From Solirubrobacterales bacterium (GTDB lineage Bacteria; Actinomycetota; Thermoleophilia; Solirubrobacterales; Solirubrobacteraceae), in assembly GCA_003151895.1 (NCBI GenBank), contig PLYX01000027.1, forward strand, positions 1 to 7,092: 7,092 nucleotides of DNA, in the 5' to 3' direction. Within the stretch, counting starts at the first letter, position 1, and the number at the start of each line of letters is the position of its first letter. Shown in pieces: positions 1 through 6,282 of the stretch. The position numbers and the translations under genes are program-made. Under the pieces are notes generated by a model that ran no database searches, was not told the DNA's origin, and was given only the letters and a program-made list of their open reading frames with translations.

Positions 1-491
1 ACAAGCTCCTCGGCGGCCCCCAGGCGGGGATCCTGATCGGCGCCGCGCCAGCGATAGAGGCCTGCCGGACGAGCCCGCTGGCTCGCGCGCTGCGGATCGA
101 CAAGCTGTGCCTCGCCGGACTCGAGGTGACCCTGCTGCTGCACCGCGATCCCGAGCTCGCGCGCCGTGAGATCCCCGTCCTCGCGATGCTCGACCCCGAC
201 CCGCAGCAGCTGACCGAGCGCACGCGTCGCCTCGCCGAAGCGACCGGCGGTGAGATCGTGCAGGACGTCTCGTGTGTCGGCGGCGGAGCGCTGCCGATGT
301 GTGAGCTCCCCGGCCCGGCGGTGGCGCTGGACGCCGGATCGGCGGGACCCGATGCGCTCGCGGCACGGCTGCGCACCGGAAACCCGGCGCTGCTCGCGCG
401 CATCCACGCGGGCCGGGTCCTGCTCAACGCGCGGACGCTGAGCGACGCTGAGACGACGGTTGCCGGCGAGTGCGTGGCGCGGGCACTTTAG
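1..491 (+). CDS. selA: L-seryl-tRNA(Sec) selenium transferase (selenocysteine synthase), 3' end only
   Basis: PLP-dependent enzyme of the cytoplasm that converts seryl-tRNA(Sec) to selenocysteyl-tRNA(Sec) using selenophosphate. Only the last 162 residues are present. The reading frame starts with the last two bases of an Asp codon, then KLLGGPQAGILIG. In the family this motif carries the PLP-binding lysine (Lys295 in E. coli), so the first complete codon, at position 3, is probably that catalytic lysine. Further support is the C-terminal VGGGALP motif and the HAGRVLLNARTLSD segment typical of SelA ends. The length after the lysine agrees with E. coli SelA (about 168 residues). The stop TAG (489-491) lies inside selB, a 22-base overlap that suggests translational coupling. 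The N-terminal part and the promoter lie outside the window. Confidence 0.95.
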   Translation, partial: KLLGGPQAGILIGAAPAIEACRTSPLARALRIDKLCLAGLEVTLLLHRDPELARREIPVLAMLDPDPQQLTERTRRLAEATGGEIVQDVSCVGGGALPMCELPGPAVALDAGSAGPDALAARLRTGNPALLARIHAGRVLLNARTLSDAETTVAGECVARAL

Positions 492-2017
492 ACCCAGCCG
501 CGCCGCTCACTCTCGGCACGGCCGGTCACGTCGACCACGGTAAGACGGCACTGGTCAGAGCGCTGACAGGCACCGATACCGACCGGCTGCCCGAGGAGAA
601 GACACGAGGCATGTCGATCGAGCTCGGCTACGCCGAGCTCACGCTCCCATCGGGACGGCGACTATCCGTAGTCGATGTGCCCGGCCACGAGCGCTTCCTG
701 CGCACGATGGTTGCGGGCGCCACCGGGATCGACTGTTACCTGATGGTGATTGCCGCCGACGAGGGGGTCAGGCAGCAGACCCGCGAGCACGCCAGGGTGC
801 TGAGCTCGCTCGGCGTCGCGACAGGCGTCGTCGCGATCACAAAGACCGACCTCGCCGACCCGAGACCCGCAATCGAGGAGGCGGGGCGGCTCATGGCGGA
901 CGCCGAGATCGTCGCCTGCTGCGCCCGCTCGGCCAGCAACCTGACTGACCTCATCGCTGCGCTAGGGCGCGCAACCGGACGGCTGAAGAGCCGCGCCTCA
1001 GACGGGGGGCCCGTCGTCATGCACATCGACAGATCGTTCACCCTCACAGGCATCGGGACCGTTGTCACAGGGACCCTGTTCTCGGGCACCGTCGCGGCCG
1101 GCGACAAACTTGTCATCTACCCGAGTGACATCGAGGCGCGCGTGCGATCGGTGCAGGTCCACGGCGAGGACCGCGACCGGGGACTGGCGGGTCAGCGTGT
1201 CGCTGTCAACCTCGCGCGCCTGTCACGCTCACAGGTCTCGCGCGGCGACGTGCTCGCAGCGCGCGGCGCGGTCACAGCGTCCCACATCCTCGACGTGCAA
1301 CTCGACTTCGAGCCCAGCCCCGCACAGACCCAATCGAGCTCGTGGCGGGTGCAGGTACACCACGGAACCCGCTCGACGCCCGCGCGCATCGTGCCGCTGC
1401 TCGAGGATCGCCTCGCGCAGCTGCGCTGCCAAGCGCCGCTGCTCGCGCGCCCCGGAGAGCGGCTCGTGATCCGCGGCGCCTCACACCGAGACACCCTGGG
1501 AGGCGCGCTCATCATCGACCCCCTCGCGCGCCGCCACGGCGCGGCCCGTGCCCCGATCCAAACGCTCCGCAGGCTGCTGGCAGGCGAGCAACCACCCGCA
1601 CACGATCACGCTGACGCGACCGACGCGGCTGACGCTCAGCCGGCCCCGCAACCGGCTCTGCCCGCGCCGCTCTCGCCGTCCGCACTCGCGCTGGCGGGGA
1701 GACTTCGGGATGAGGGGTTCAGCCCATCACCCGACCGCCTGCTCGACAGCGATGATCTCATCGGACTGTATGCACACGGTCTTGCCGTCCGGCTCGTCCA
1801 CGGACGCCACGCCCACATCGACGCGTCCGCGGCGGCCGCCGCGCGCGTGACGGCGATCATCCAAGCCGAGGGCCAAATCTCGCTGGCGAGGCTACGCGAC
1901 GAGCTGGGCGTCTCCCGCGCTGACGCCAAGGCGTTCCTCGACTACTTCGACAGCGCTGGACTTACGCTACGACGAGCTGACGACACGCGAACCCTGCGCC
2001 GCACGCGGCCAAAGTGA
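470..2017 (+). CDS. selB: Selenocysteine-specific elongation factor SelB
   Basis: GTPase that binds selenocysteyl-tRNA(Sec) and the SECIS element of selenoprotein mRNAs, and delivers selenocysteine to the ribosome at UGA. The 515-residue product shows G1 GHVDHGKT (19-26), G2 region RGMSIELGY (46-54), G3 DVPGH (69-73) and G4 TKTD (124-127, a variant of NKxD). Beta-barrel domains II (about 180-265) and III (about 270-350) follow. An Ala/Pro/Asp-rich linker (about 371-402) precedes two winged-helix units (about 403-450 and 453-510). The last one, with LRDELGVSRADAKAFLDYFD, is the most SelB-like. E. coli SelB has 614 residues and four winged helices, so domain IV appears reduced. The GTG at 470 is the only usual start between an in-frame TGA (449-451) and the G1 motif. 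No clear ribosome binding site is seen, which fits coupling to selA. Confidence 0.97.
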   Translation: MRGAGTLDPAAPLTLGTAGHVDHGKTALVRALTGTDTDRLPEEKTRGMSIELGYAELTLPSGRRLSVVDVPGHERFLRTMVAGATGIDCYLMVIAADEGVRQQTREHARVLSSLGVATGVVAITKTDLADPRPAIEEAGRLMADAEIVACCARSASNLTDLIAALGRATGRLKSRASDGGPVVMHIDRSFTLTGIGTVVTGTLFSGTVAAGDKLVIYPSDIEARVRSVQVHGEDRDRGLAGQRVAVNLARLSRSQVSRGDVLAARGAVTASHILDVQLDFEPSPAQTQSSSWRVQVHHGTRSTPARIVPLLEDRLAQLRCQAPLLARPGERLVIRGASHRDTLGGALIIDPLARRHGAARAPIQTLRRLLAGEQPPAHDHADATDAADAQPAPQPALPAPLSPSALALAGRLRDEGFSPSPDRLLDSDDLIGLYAHGLAVRLVHGRHAHIDASAAAAARVTAIIQAEGQISLARLRDELGVSRADAKAFLDYFDSAGLTLRRADDTRTLRRTRPK

Positions 2018-2026
2018 GGTGTATCC

Positions 2027-2048
2027 CGCACCGCGCGCGGTCAGTGCG
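2027..2048. terminator. Weak hairpin between the convergent selB and deacetylase genes
   Basis: The 71-base spacer between two converging genes holds CGCAC (2027-2031) pairing with GTGCG (2044-2048), with an alternative inner palindrome ACCG/CGGT (2030-2041). A second small hairpin, AGGC-gta-GCCT, follows at 2049-2059. There is no T-tract on either strand. A bidirectional termination role is inferred from position only. Confidence 0.3.
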
Positions 2049-2088
2049 AGGCGTAGCCTGCGCCGAGTTCGCTGGCAAAGCGATGCCG

Positions 2089-2982
2089 CTATGACTTCAA
2101 CTCGAAGGAGCCGGGCCTGATGATCGACCCGGGCGGCGGGTGGCCCGTGATCGCGGCGCCTTCGCAGTCGCGCACGCACTTGCGGTAGATGGTGTGAAAG
2201 CCCAGCAGTTCGGGCACGGTGACGAAGCGGTAGCCGCGGGCGCGCAGCGTCCGGATGATGTCGGGATAGGCGGCCAGTATCTGCTGTCGCGGGCCGCCGC
2301 CGTCGTGGGAGAGCACGATCGCGCCGGGCCTGACCTGCGCGAGCACGCGCTGCTCGATCACCGAGACGCCCGGCAGCGTGTAGTCGCTGGGGTCGACTTC
2401 CCACAGGATCGTCGCCAGGCCGAGCGAGGCGGCGGTGCGTAGGATCGAGCTGTCGTAGTCGCCGTAGGGTGGGCGAAACACGCAGGGGGTGTACCCGGAG
2501 AGACCGCGGATCGCGTCGATCGTGCGTTGCAGCTGGCTGTGCACCCCCCCGGCTGTCACGAGATCGGGGTGCGTGAAGGTGTGGTCGCCGAGCGCGTCCC
2601 CGTTGCGCAGCTCTTCGCGCAGGGTGGCCCGGTAGCGGGCGGTGACTTGGTCGCCGATCATGAAGAAGGTCGCCACCGCATGGTTGGCCTTGAGCATCCG
2701 CACGAAGCTCGGCGTCAGCGGAAACGGACCGTCGTCGAAGCTGAGCGCCACCTCTTTGCGCCGGGGACCGTGGCTGTAGGCGACCGCGGGCCCGCGCCGT
2801 ACGCAGCCGATCGGCCGGTAGCGCACCGGCAGCGCGGCCGGAGCATGGCCGGGCGCCGCCGGCACGGCGCTGCTCGCCGCCGCGAGCCCGATCGGCACCA
2901 TCGTGAGCGCGAGCGCTCCACCGAGAGCCAAGAGCCCCGACAGCACCACGCCGTGACGCGCCAGGCGACTGACGGTCCTCAT
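2089..2982 (-). CDS. Secreted polysaccharide deacetylase (NodB homology, carbohydrate esterase family 4)
   Basis: Metal-dependent hydrolase that removes N- or O-acetyl groups from an envelope or extracellular polysaccharide; the substrate (peptidoglycan, chitin-like or other glycan) cannot be told from sequence. The 297-residue protein has an N-terminal signal or anchor helix (about 10-36) after a basic start. All five CE4 motifs are visible: SFDDGP (81-86, catalytic base Asp83 and metal ligand Asp84), HTFTHPD (134-140, metal ligands His134 and His138), RPPYGDYD (170-177), WEVDPSDY (194-201) and IVLSHDGGG (222-230, with His226). The family's key residues are therefore intact and activity is likely. 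A 37-residue tail with Cys269 and Cys273 extends beyond the catalytic domain. The ATG is 3 bases after the stop of the upstream fusion gene, so the two are probably cotranscribed and coupled. Confidence 0.93.
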   Translation of the reverse strand: MRTVSRLARHGVVLSGLLALGGALALTMVPIGLAAASSAVPAAPGHAPAALPVRYRPIGCVRRGPAVAYSHGPRRKEVALSFDDGPFPLTPSFVRMLKANHAVATFFMIGDQVTARYRATLREELRNGDALGDHTFTHPDLVTAGGVHSQLQRTIDAIRGLSGYTPCVFRPPYGDYDSSILRTAASLGLATILWEVDPSDYTLPGVSVIEQRVLAQVRPGAIVLSHDGGGPRQQILAAYPDIIRTLRARGYRFVTVPELLGFHTIYRKCVRDCEGAAITGHPPPGSIIRPGSFELKS

Positions 2983-2985
2983 CGC

Positions 2986-4122
2986 TCAGACGCCACCGGC
3001 GCCGGCGAGCTCAAGTGCGGGCTCCTGCAGACATGGGGCCTCGTGAGCGCAGACAGCGTCGTCGACGGCGACCGAGGAGCTGCAGTTCAGGGCCGGTATC
3101 GAACCGGGGTTCTGGCAGGTGACCATCCGGCAGACGACCGCGGTGACACCCCCGATGTGCGTGTTGCACTGCCCGTACCGGAAGATGTTGCAGTTCACAC
3201 GGCGGTTGTCGCAGCTGTTGTTCGCGCATGTGCATCCGCCCGGGAAGGGACGGCCGGGAAGGGCGTTGCAGTCCACGTAGTAGCGCACGCCCTGGCTGGC
3301 GCACAGCTGGCGACCGCGGTAGTCGGTGCACATCCACCAGCCCCCGGGAAAGGTCCCGGACGGGCATTCGTTGAGACCCTTATTGATCTCGCAGCAGAAC
3401 GCGGTGTAGCCGTCGGTGCACTCCCCGCCGGCACAGCTGGACGGAGCGATCACCGCGAGCGCAGAACCGGGGTAGAGTAGGTAGCGCACCGGTGCGATGC
3501 AGAACGCCGACCCGGCCACCGCGATCCGCACGAGCGCCGAGCGCCGCGAGAAGCGCTCCTCGAGGAACGTCGCCGAAGCGCTCACCAGACGATCGCTCAC
3601 CGGGATAGCCGCCGGAGCCTCGCGACCGGTGAGCACAAGTCTCCAGATCATGGCCCCGACGCACGCCACGACCAGCACGACGAACGCGGCGCCGGGGTCG
3701 GTTCGCATGAGGTCGGCCAGGCTCGGCGGCGACTGTAACGCCACAACGCCGGCGCCGACCGCTGCCGCCAAGTTCACGAGGACGTGCACGCGGCCCGGCG
3801 GCTGCTCGTCTCCCTCCCCGAAACAGCCGCAGCCCGCATCGTGGCCCTTGCGCGCGAGCAGCCCGGTTGTGAGGGCCAAGCACGCGAAGAAACCGGCGAG
3901 AACGACGCCCGACACACCGACCGGCACGACGAGCACCACCACGGCGATACCCAGCTCGGCCGCTGCCAACACGAGGGTCAGCCCAGCCGTCGCGGGCGCA
4001 CCGAGCGCCACAAGAGCTCGGCGTGTCGGCTCGGGATGCCGGACCTTCGACATGCCTGCCCATGCCAACACAACCGCCAGCATCGTGACAAGACTCGTCC
4101 CGGCCAAGACGGCAATCGTCAT
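2986..4122 (-). CDS. MauE/DoxX-like membrane domain fused to a methylamine dehydrogenase light chain-like cysteine-rich domain
   Basis: Probable envelope redox protein of 378 residues; its reaction is unknown. Hydrophobic helices lie near 2-22, 45-69, 71-90, 112-130 and 145-164. A CGCFG motif (98-102) sits between the third and fourth, as in MauE/DoxX-type redox membrane proteins. A twin-arginine-like FSRRSALVRI (191-200) then precedes another hydrophobic stretch (197-216). Residues 221-378 contain 18 cysteines and resemble the methylamine dehydrogenase small subunit: CTDG, a CC followed by NECPSGT, then GGWWMC, YYVDC and GGCTC. Counted by eye against the Paracoccus light chain from memory, Asp32 and Asp76 have counterparts (Asp237, Asp284) and Trp57 could be Trp262 or Trp263. 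The Trp108 position, just before a Cys spaced 12 from the next, is Gln318. TTQ formation is then unlikely. In mau clusters MauE helps mature the light chain, so this resembles a maturation factor joined to its client. An in-frame TGA just upstream fixes ATG 4122 as the first start. Confidence 0.8.
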   Translation of the reverse strand: MTIAVLAGTSLVTMLAVVLAWAGMSKVRHPEPTRRALVALGAPATAGLTLVLAAAELGIAVVVLVVPVGVSGVVLAGFFACLALTTGLLARKGHDAGCGCFGEGDEQPPGRVHVLVNLAAAVGAGVVALQSPPSLADLMRTDPGAAFVVLVVACVGAMIWRLVLTGREAPAAIPVSDRLVSASATFLEERFSRRSALVRIAVAGSAFCIAPVRYLLYPGSALAVIAPSSCAGGECTDGYTAFCCEINKGLNECPSGTFPGGWWMCTDYRGRQLCASQGVRYYVDCNALPGRPFPGGCTCANNSCDNRRVNCNIFRYGQCNTHIGGVTAVVCRMVTCQNPGSIPALNCSSSVAVDDAVCAHEAPCLQEPALELAGAGGV

Positions 4123-4129
4123 CGCGGGG

Positions 4130-4133
4130 CCTC
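4130..4133 (-). promoter_or_regulatory. Ribosome binding site of the MauE-like fusion gene
   Basis: On the minus strand GAGG stands 7 bases before the ATG at 4122. It supports that start, together with the in-frame TGA located just upstream of it. Confidence 0.55.
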
Positions 4134-4260
4134 AGCGCCGATCCCCGCCAGCTGACCAGATCCCTCGTTGACGGTCTCCCGAACCACTCGCCAGGCATCC
4201 TACCGACCTCATCCGAGGACGGAGTCTCGCACGCCGCGCCGCGAGGCGCGCCCACCAGAT

Positions 4261-4295
4261 CCAGACCTCACAGGTCGGTTTACTTAGTGGTCTGG
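4261..4295. promoter_or_regulatory. Overlapping inverted repeats with mutually exclusive pairing upstream of the MauE-like fusion gene
   Basis: CCAGACC (4261-4267) is a perfect 7-base inverted match of GGTCTGG (4289-4295). GACCT (4264-4268) also forms a perfect 5-base hairpin with AGGTC (4272-4276) around a 3-base loop. The two share 4264-4267, so an RNA could form only one at a time. The included stretch GGTTTACTTAGTGG is unusually AT-rich for the window, which is also compatible with an operator or promoter. The site lies about 140 bases upstream of the fusion gene on its strand. Function is inferred. Confidence 0.35.
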
Positions 4296-4396
4296 CGCCG
4301 AGCGGACGCCCCCTCGGGACGATCAGCAATCGCGAACGACCACACCAGCCCGCGCTACCGCAAGTCGCGCGGAGCGGAAGCGCGGCCAACTCCCGG

Positions 4397-4411
4397 ACGG
4401 GGCTTCCCCGT
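4397..4411 (-). terminator. Terminator-like hairpin after the frameshifted secreted-protein gene
   Basis: In the minus-strand RNA, ACGGGG and CCCCGT pair perfectly around a 3-base loop. The hairpin begins 4 bases after the TGA at 4418-4416. No U-tract follows. Its position supports 4416, not 4516, as the original gene end. Confidence 0.45.
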
Positions 4412-4415
4412 GTCC

Positions 4416-5312
4416 TCAGAGCAGCGTCGCCGAGCGCACCTGGCCGGCGTCCACCCACCGCAGCATCGAGCCCGAGAGGTGCAGCGACATCGGTACGATC
4501 CCGGTCCCGCTCTCTTCAGTCGCTGCGCCCGACCAGCACCACCACACGCGCGACGGACCCGAACATCGACAGCGCACCGCCGCTCAGCGCGGTCGGTGTG
4601 GGTGCGTGCAGCGTTCCCGCTACGCGCGCCGCGAGTGTGGGCGCGCCCGGGCCGTAGAGCACGTCGTCGTGCGCTCGGTGGGCCGTGACCGCGGTGCCGA
4701 GGATCGTCGCGCTCACCGATCGCAGGTGTGCGTGCAAGGTGGCCGCCACGCTCTTCAGGCGCCGTGTGCTGGCGAGCGGACCTTCGCTGGAGGAGTACAG
4801 GCCGGTCTCATCGACGAGCACGACGGCCGCGAGCGAGCGTGTCGCGATCGCGGGCAGGTTCGTGGCCTGCCCGACCGTGCCCAGGCTCGCGCTCACGCTG
4901 CCGCCGTAGACGCCACCGACCGCTGGGAAGGTGGCGTTGCCGTTCTGGAAGCTGACCTGCACCGACCCCGTGCCCGGCGGGGCGAAGCCGGACACGAGCA
5001 GCTGACCGCCGTGCGCGACCGTCATCGGCGGGTTCGCGCCGGCCAGCTTTTGCGGGTCCAGGCAGTCGAAGCTCTCAAGCGCGAGCTGCGCGTAGACCAG
5101 AACGCAGTCCTGCGGATTGCGCCGGGGCTCTTCAAGAACGGCGCCGCCGCGAGCAGCGAGGACGGCGGCGACCCGGACCCCTGTTCGGGCGCACCACCCG
5201 TGCAGACGTCCGCGTATGCAGCCGGCGCCCGCGAAAGGCCGACCGCGCTGGTCGCAAGCGCGGCGAGCGCCAAGGCGAGCATCAACACCGGCTTGTGGCG
5301 TCGGGTACGCAC
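4416..5312 (-). pseudogene. Secreted protein gene with two compensating frame changes (possible LytR_C-like C-terminal region)
   Basis: Not firmly recognised. The GTG at 5312 opens a frame encoding a classical signal peptide: basic RTRRHK, a hydrophobic core, and a likely cleavage after AYA near residue 34, followed by DVCTGG. That frame stops making protein-like sequence near 5119. The -1 frame takes over (NPQDCVLVYAQLALESFDC...) and runs about 200 residues to a TGA at 4518-4516. From about 4520 the original frame becomes coding-like again (ESGTGIVPMSLHLSG...) and ends at TGA 4418-4416. There, 31 of 32 codons end in G or C. One base missing near 5118 and one extra near 4520-4560 would explain this and give a protein of about 298 residues. 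The second half (VVLVDETG..., then VLYGPGAPTLAARVA, then VARVVVLVG) loosely resembles LytR_C domains, at low confidence. It is either a decayed gene or two indel errors in the sequence. Confidence 0.65.
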
Positions 5313-5320
5313 CGCGAGCG

Positions 5321-5326
5321 ATGGTA
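5321..5326 (-). promoter_or_regulatory. Possible -10 box for a leaderless transcript of the secreted-protein gene
   Basis: TACCAT on the minus strand fits the TAnnnT pattern and ends 8 bases before the GTG at 5312. That spacing would put the transcription start at or next to the start codon. No ribosome binding site is visible before that GTG. No -35 match is seen. Confidence 0.35.
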
Positions 5327-5356
5327 CACGCTGCTACGCGGTTTCCCCTTCTTGAT

Positions 5357-5381
5357 GCTCTATGATGTTCTGTCATGGAGC
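5357..5381. promoter_or_regulatory. Imperfect palindrome over the -10 box and start codon; candidate antitoxin operator
   Basis: GCTCTATGA (5357-5365) and TCATGGAGC (5373-5381) are inverted repeats matching at 8 of 9 positions, separated by 7 bases. The left arm overlaps most of the -10 box and the right arm contains the ATG. VapB-type antitoxins with ribbon-helix-helix or similar DNA-binding domains usually repress their own operon by binding such palindromes. The function here is inferred. Confidence 0.45.
5361..5366 (+). promoter_or_regulatory. Probable -10 box of the vapBC-type operon (leaderless start)
   Basis: TATGAT, close to the TATAAT consensus, ends 8 bases before the antitoxin ATG at 5375. 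Transcription would therefore start at or within a base or two of the ATG. No Shine-Dalgarno sequence is present between them. Leaderless mRNAs of this layout are common in actinobacteria. No good -35 box is seen. Confidence 0.5.
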
Positions 5382-5668
5382 GTCGACGTAGAGCACCCCA
5401 CCGTCAAGGTCACAGAACCACCCTGACCGTGCCGCCCTCGGTCCTTGACCCGGCCGAGCGCTTGGCGCGAGAGCTGGGCACGACGACGAACGACGCGATC
5501 GTGCGCCTGGCAGAGGAGGGAGCCACCGCCCGCGAGCATCGCGAGCAGCTCACGGCGCTGGCATCCGAGCGTCGAGCGGCCGCCGAAAGCATCGACGGCG
5601 ACAGGTCAGCGACGTTCCCCTCGACCGATGAGTTCCGTCAGGCGATGCTCGCCGGCCGCCGCGACTAG
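5375..5668 (+). CDS. Antitoxin of a VapBC-type pair, ribbon-helix-helix-like
   Basis: A 97-residue basic-to-acidic protein placed directly before a PIN-domain toxin. It should neutralise the toxin and bind its own promoter. After an Arg-rich start, residues 14-50 (a short beta segment RTTLTVP, then helices around DPAERLARELG and TNDAIVRLAEEG) look like a ribbon-helix-helix dimer. Residues about 51-75 form a charged helix. The end (about 78-94, FPSTDEFRQAMLAG) resembles toxin-wrapping tails of other VapB proteins. An in-frame TGA at 5363-5365 leaves ATG 5375 as the first start. The stop TAG (5666-5668) shares its last base with the GTG of the toxin gene. Assignment rests mainly on fold impression and on the adjacent toxin. 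Confidence 0.75.
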   Translation: MERRRRAPHRQGHRTTLTVPPSVLDPAERLARELGTTTNDAIVRLAEEGATAREHREQLTALASERRAAAESIDGDRSATFPSTDEFRQAMLAGRRD

Positions 5669-6174
5669 TGACGGCCGCCTGGGACACGACGCTCGTCTCC
5701 CGCCTTTACCCCGGTGGAGCGCTGGAGCGTCATCTCCTCGAACGCGCTAACGGTGGGCTCCCGGTCGCGGTCACGACGCCCACCGTGATGGAGGTCGTCC
5801 GCGGCCTCCAGGCGACCGCGACCGAGAACCCCGGGATGGCGCCCGGGCTCCGGTGGTTCATCCGGCTGGTCACGAGTGACCTCGTCGAGATCCTGCCACT
5901 GGACAGGCCCGCGGCGATCGTGGCGGGCAGGGTTCGCGCGCGGCACCCCATTCCCCCCACCGGGGCCCGGCGTAAGGGGGTCAAGCCCGAGCAGCGCGCC
6001 GGCTGGGTGCTGGACATCCAGATCGCCGCCTGCGCCTGGACCCATGGCCGCGAGCTCGCCACCGAGAACCTCCGCGACTTTCAGACCCTGCGCGACCTCA
6101 TCGCAACGCTCTACCCGAACACCTCCCCCCTGATCGTGACCGCGCCGGCCATCACCGACCCCACCCCCGACTAG
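5668..6174 (+). CDS. PIN-domain toxin, VapC family ribonuclease
   Basis: Probable metal-dependent endoribonuclease that cleaves tRNA, rRNA or mRNA when released from its antitoxin; the target is unknown. The 168-residue product shows the expected acidic residues in order: Asp6 in WDTTLVSRL, Glu42 in TVMEVVRGL, Asp116 in LDIQIAACAWTHG, and Asp137 (or Glu133) in LATENLRDF. The length is slightly above the usual 130-150 residues because of an Arg/Pro-rich stretch (about 90-112) before the third motif and a Pro-rich tail. The GTG start at 5668 overlaps the antitoxin stop by one base, a typical toxin-antitoxin arrangement that ties toxin synthesis to antitoxin translation. All catalytic positions appear intact, so the toxin is probably active. 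Confidence 0.88.
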   Translation: MTAAWDTTLVSRLYPGGALERHLLERANGGLPVAVTTPTVMEVVRGLQATATENPGMAPGLRWFIRLVTSDLVEILPLDRPAAIVAGRVRARHPIPPTGARRKGVKPEQRAGWVLDIQIAACAWTHGRELATENLRDFQTLRDLIATLYPNTSPLIVTAPAITDPTPD

Positions 6175-6179
6175 TTTCC

Positions 6180-6198
6180 GTGCCCGCGCCGTGGGCAC
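6180..6198 (+). terminator. Hairpin just after the PIN toxin gene
   Basis: GTGCCC (6180-6185) and GGGCAC (6193-6198) pair perfectly around a 7-base loop, starting 5 bases after the toxin stop. No T-tract follows. A role in ending the operon transcript is inferred from position. Confidence 0.4.
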
Positions 6199-6282
6199 AC
6201 ACGAGCTCGGTGAGGGCTTCTCCATCGTGCGCAACGACTGACGGTACTGCGCGGTCGAGAGGGGTCCGCGAAAAGGCCGCTA

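Larger units (their letters stand above)
4123..4415. other. Non-coding spacer with several GC hairpins
   Basis: No convincing gene lies in these 293 bases; the open frames across it on both strands give Arg-rich, low-complexity products. It holds the leader of the MauE-like fusion gene, a GC hairpin with a GCGA tetraloop on the plus-strand reading (CGCGCC 4235-4240, GGCGCG 4245-4250) and the competing inverted repeats at 4261-4295. It also holds the hairpin after the upstream gene (4397-4411). A possible -10 box TAGGAT (4202-4197, minus strand) has no recognisable -35 partner. Confidence 0.5.

Noticed and set aside
2018..2088. A tRNA(Sec) gene next to selA and selB
   Set aside because: The spacer has neither the length of a tRNA(Sec) gene nor a T-arm sequence; only small hairpins are present.
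2527..3480. 317-residue plus-strand open frame opposite the deacetylase and fusion genes
   Set aside because: It lies antisense to two genes with clear family motifs, and its translation is His/Arg/Gly-rich without domain features; it is a shadow of high GC.
3380..4255. 291-residue minus-strand open frame overlapping the fusion gene
   Set aside because: It is very rich in Arg and Gly and runs out of frame through the well-supported membrane protein.
4132..4458. 108-residue minus-strand open frame in the spacer
   Set aside because: The product is Arg-rich low complexity. It overlaps the tail of the frameshifted gene in another frame and has no ribosome binding site that I can see.
4516..5376. 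Single 286-residue minus-strand open frame as the complete gene
   Set aside because: Its first 80 or so residues are not protein-like, while the other frame there has a clean signal peptide. It is only the middle part of a frameshifted gene, and its start would overlap the antitoxin ATG.
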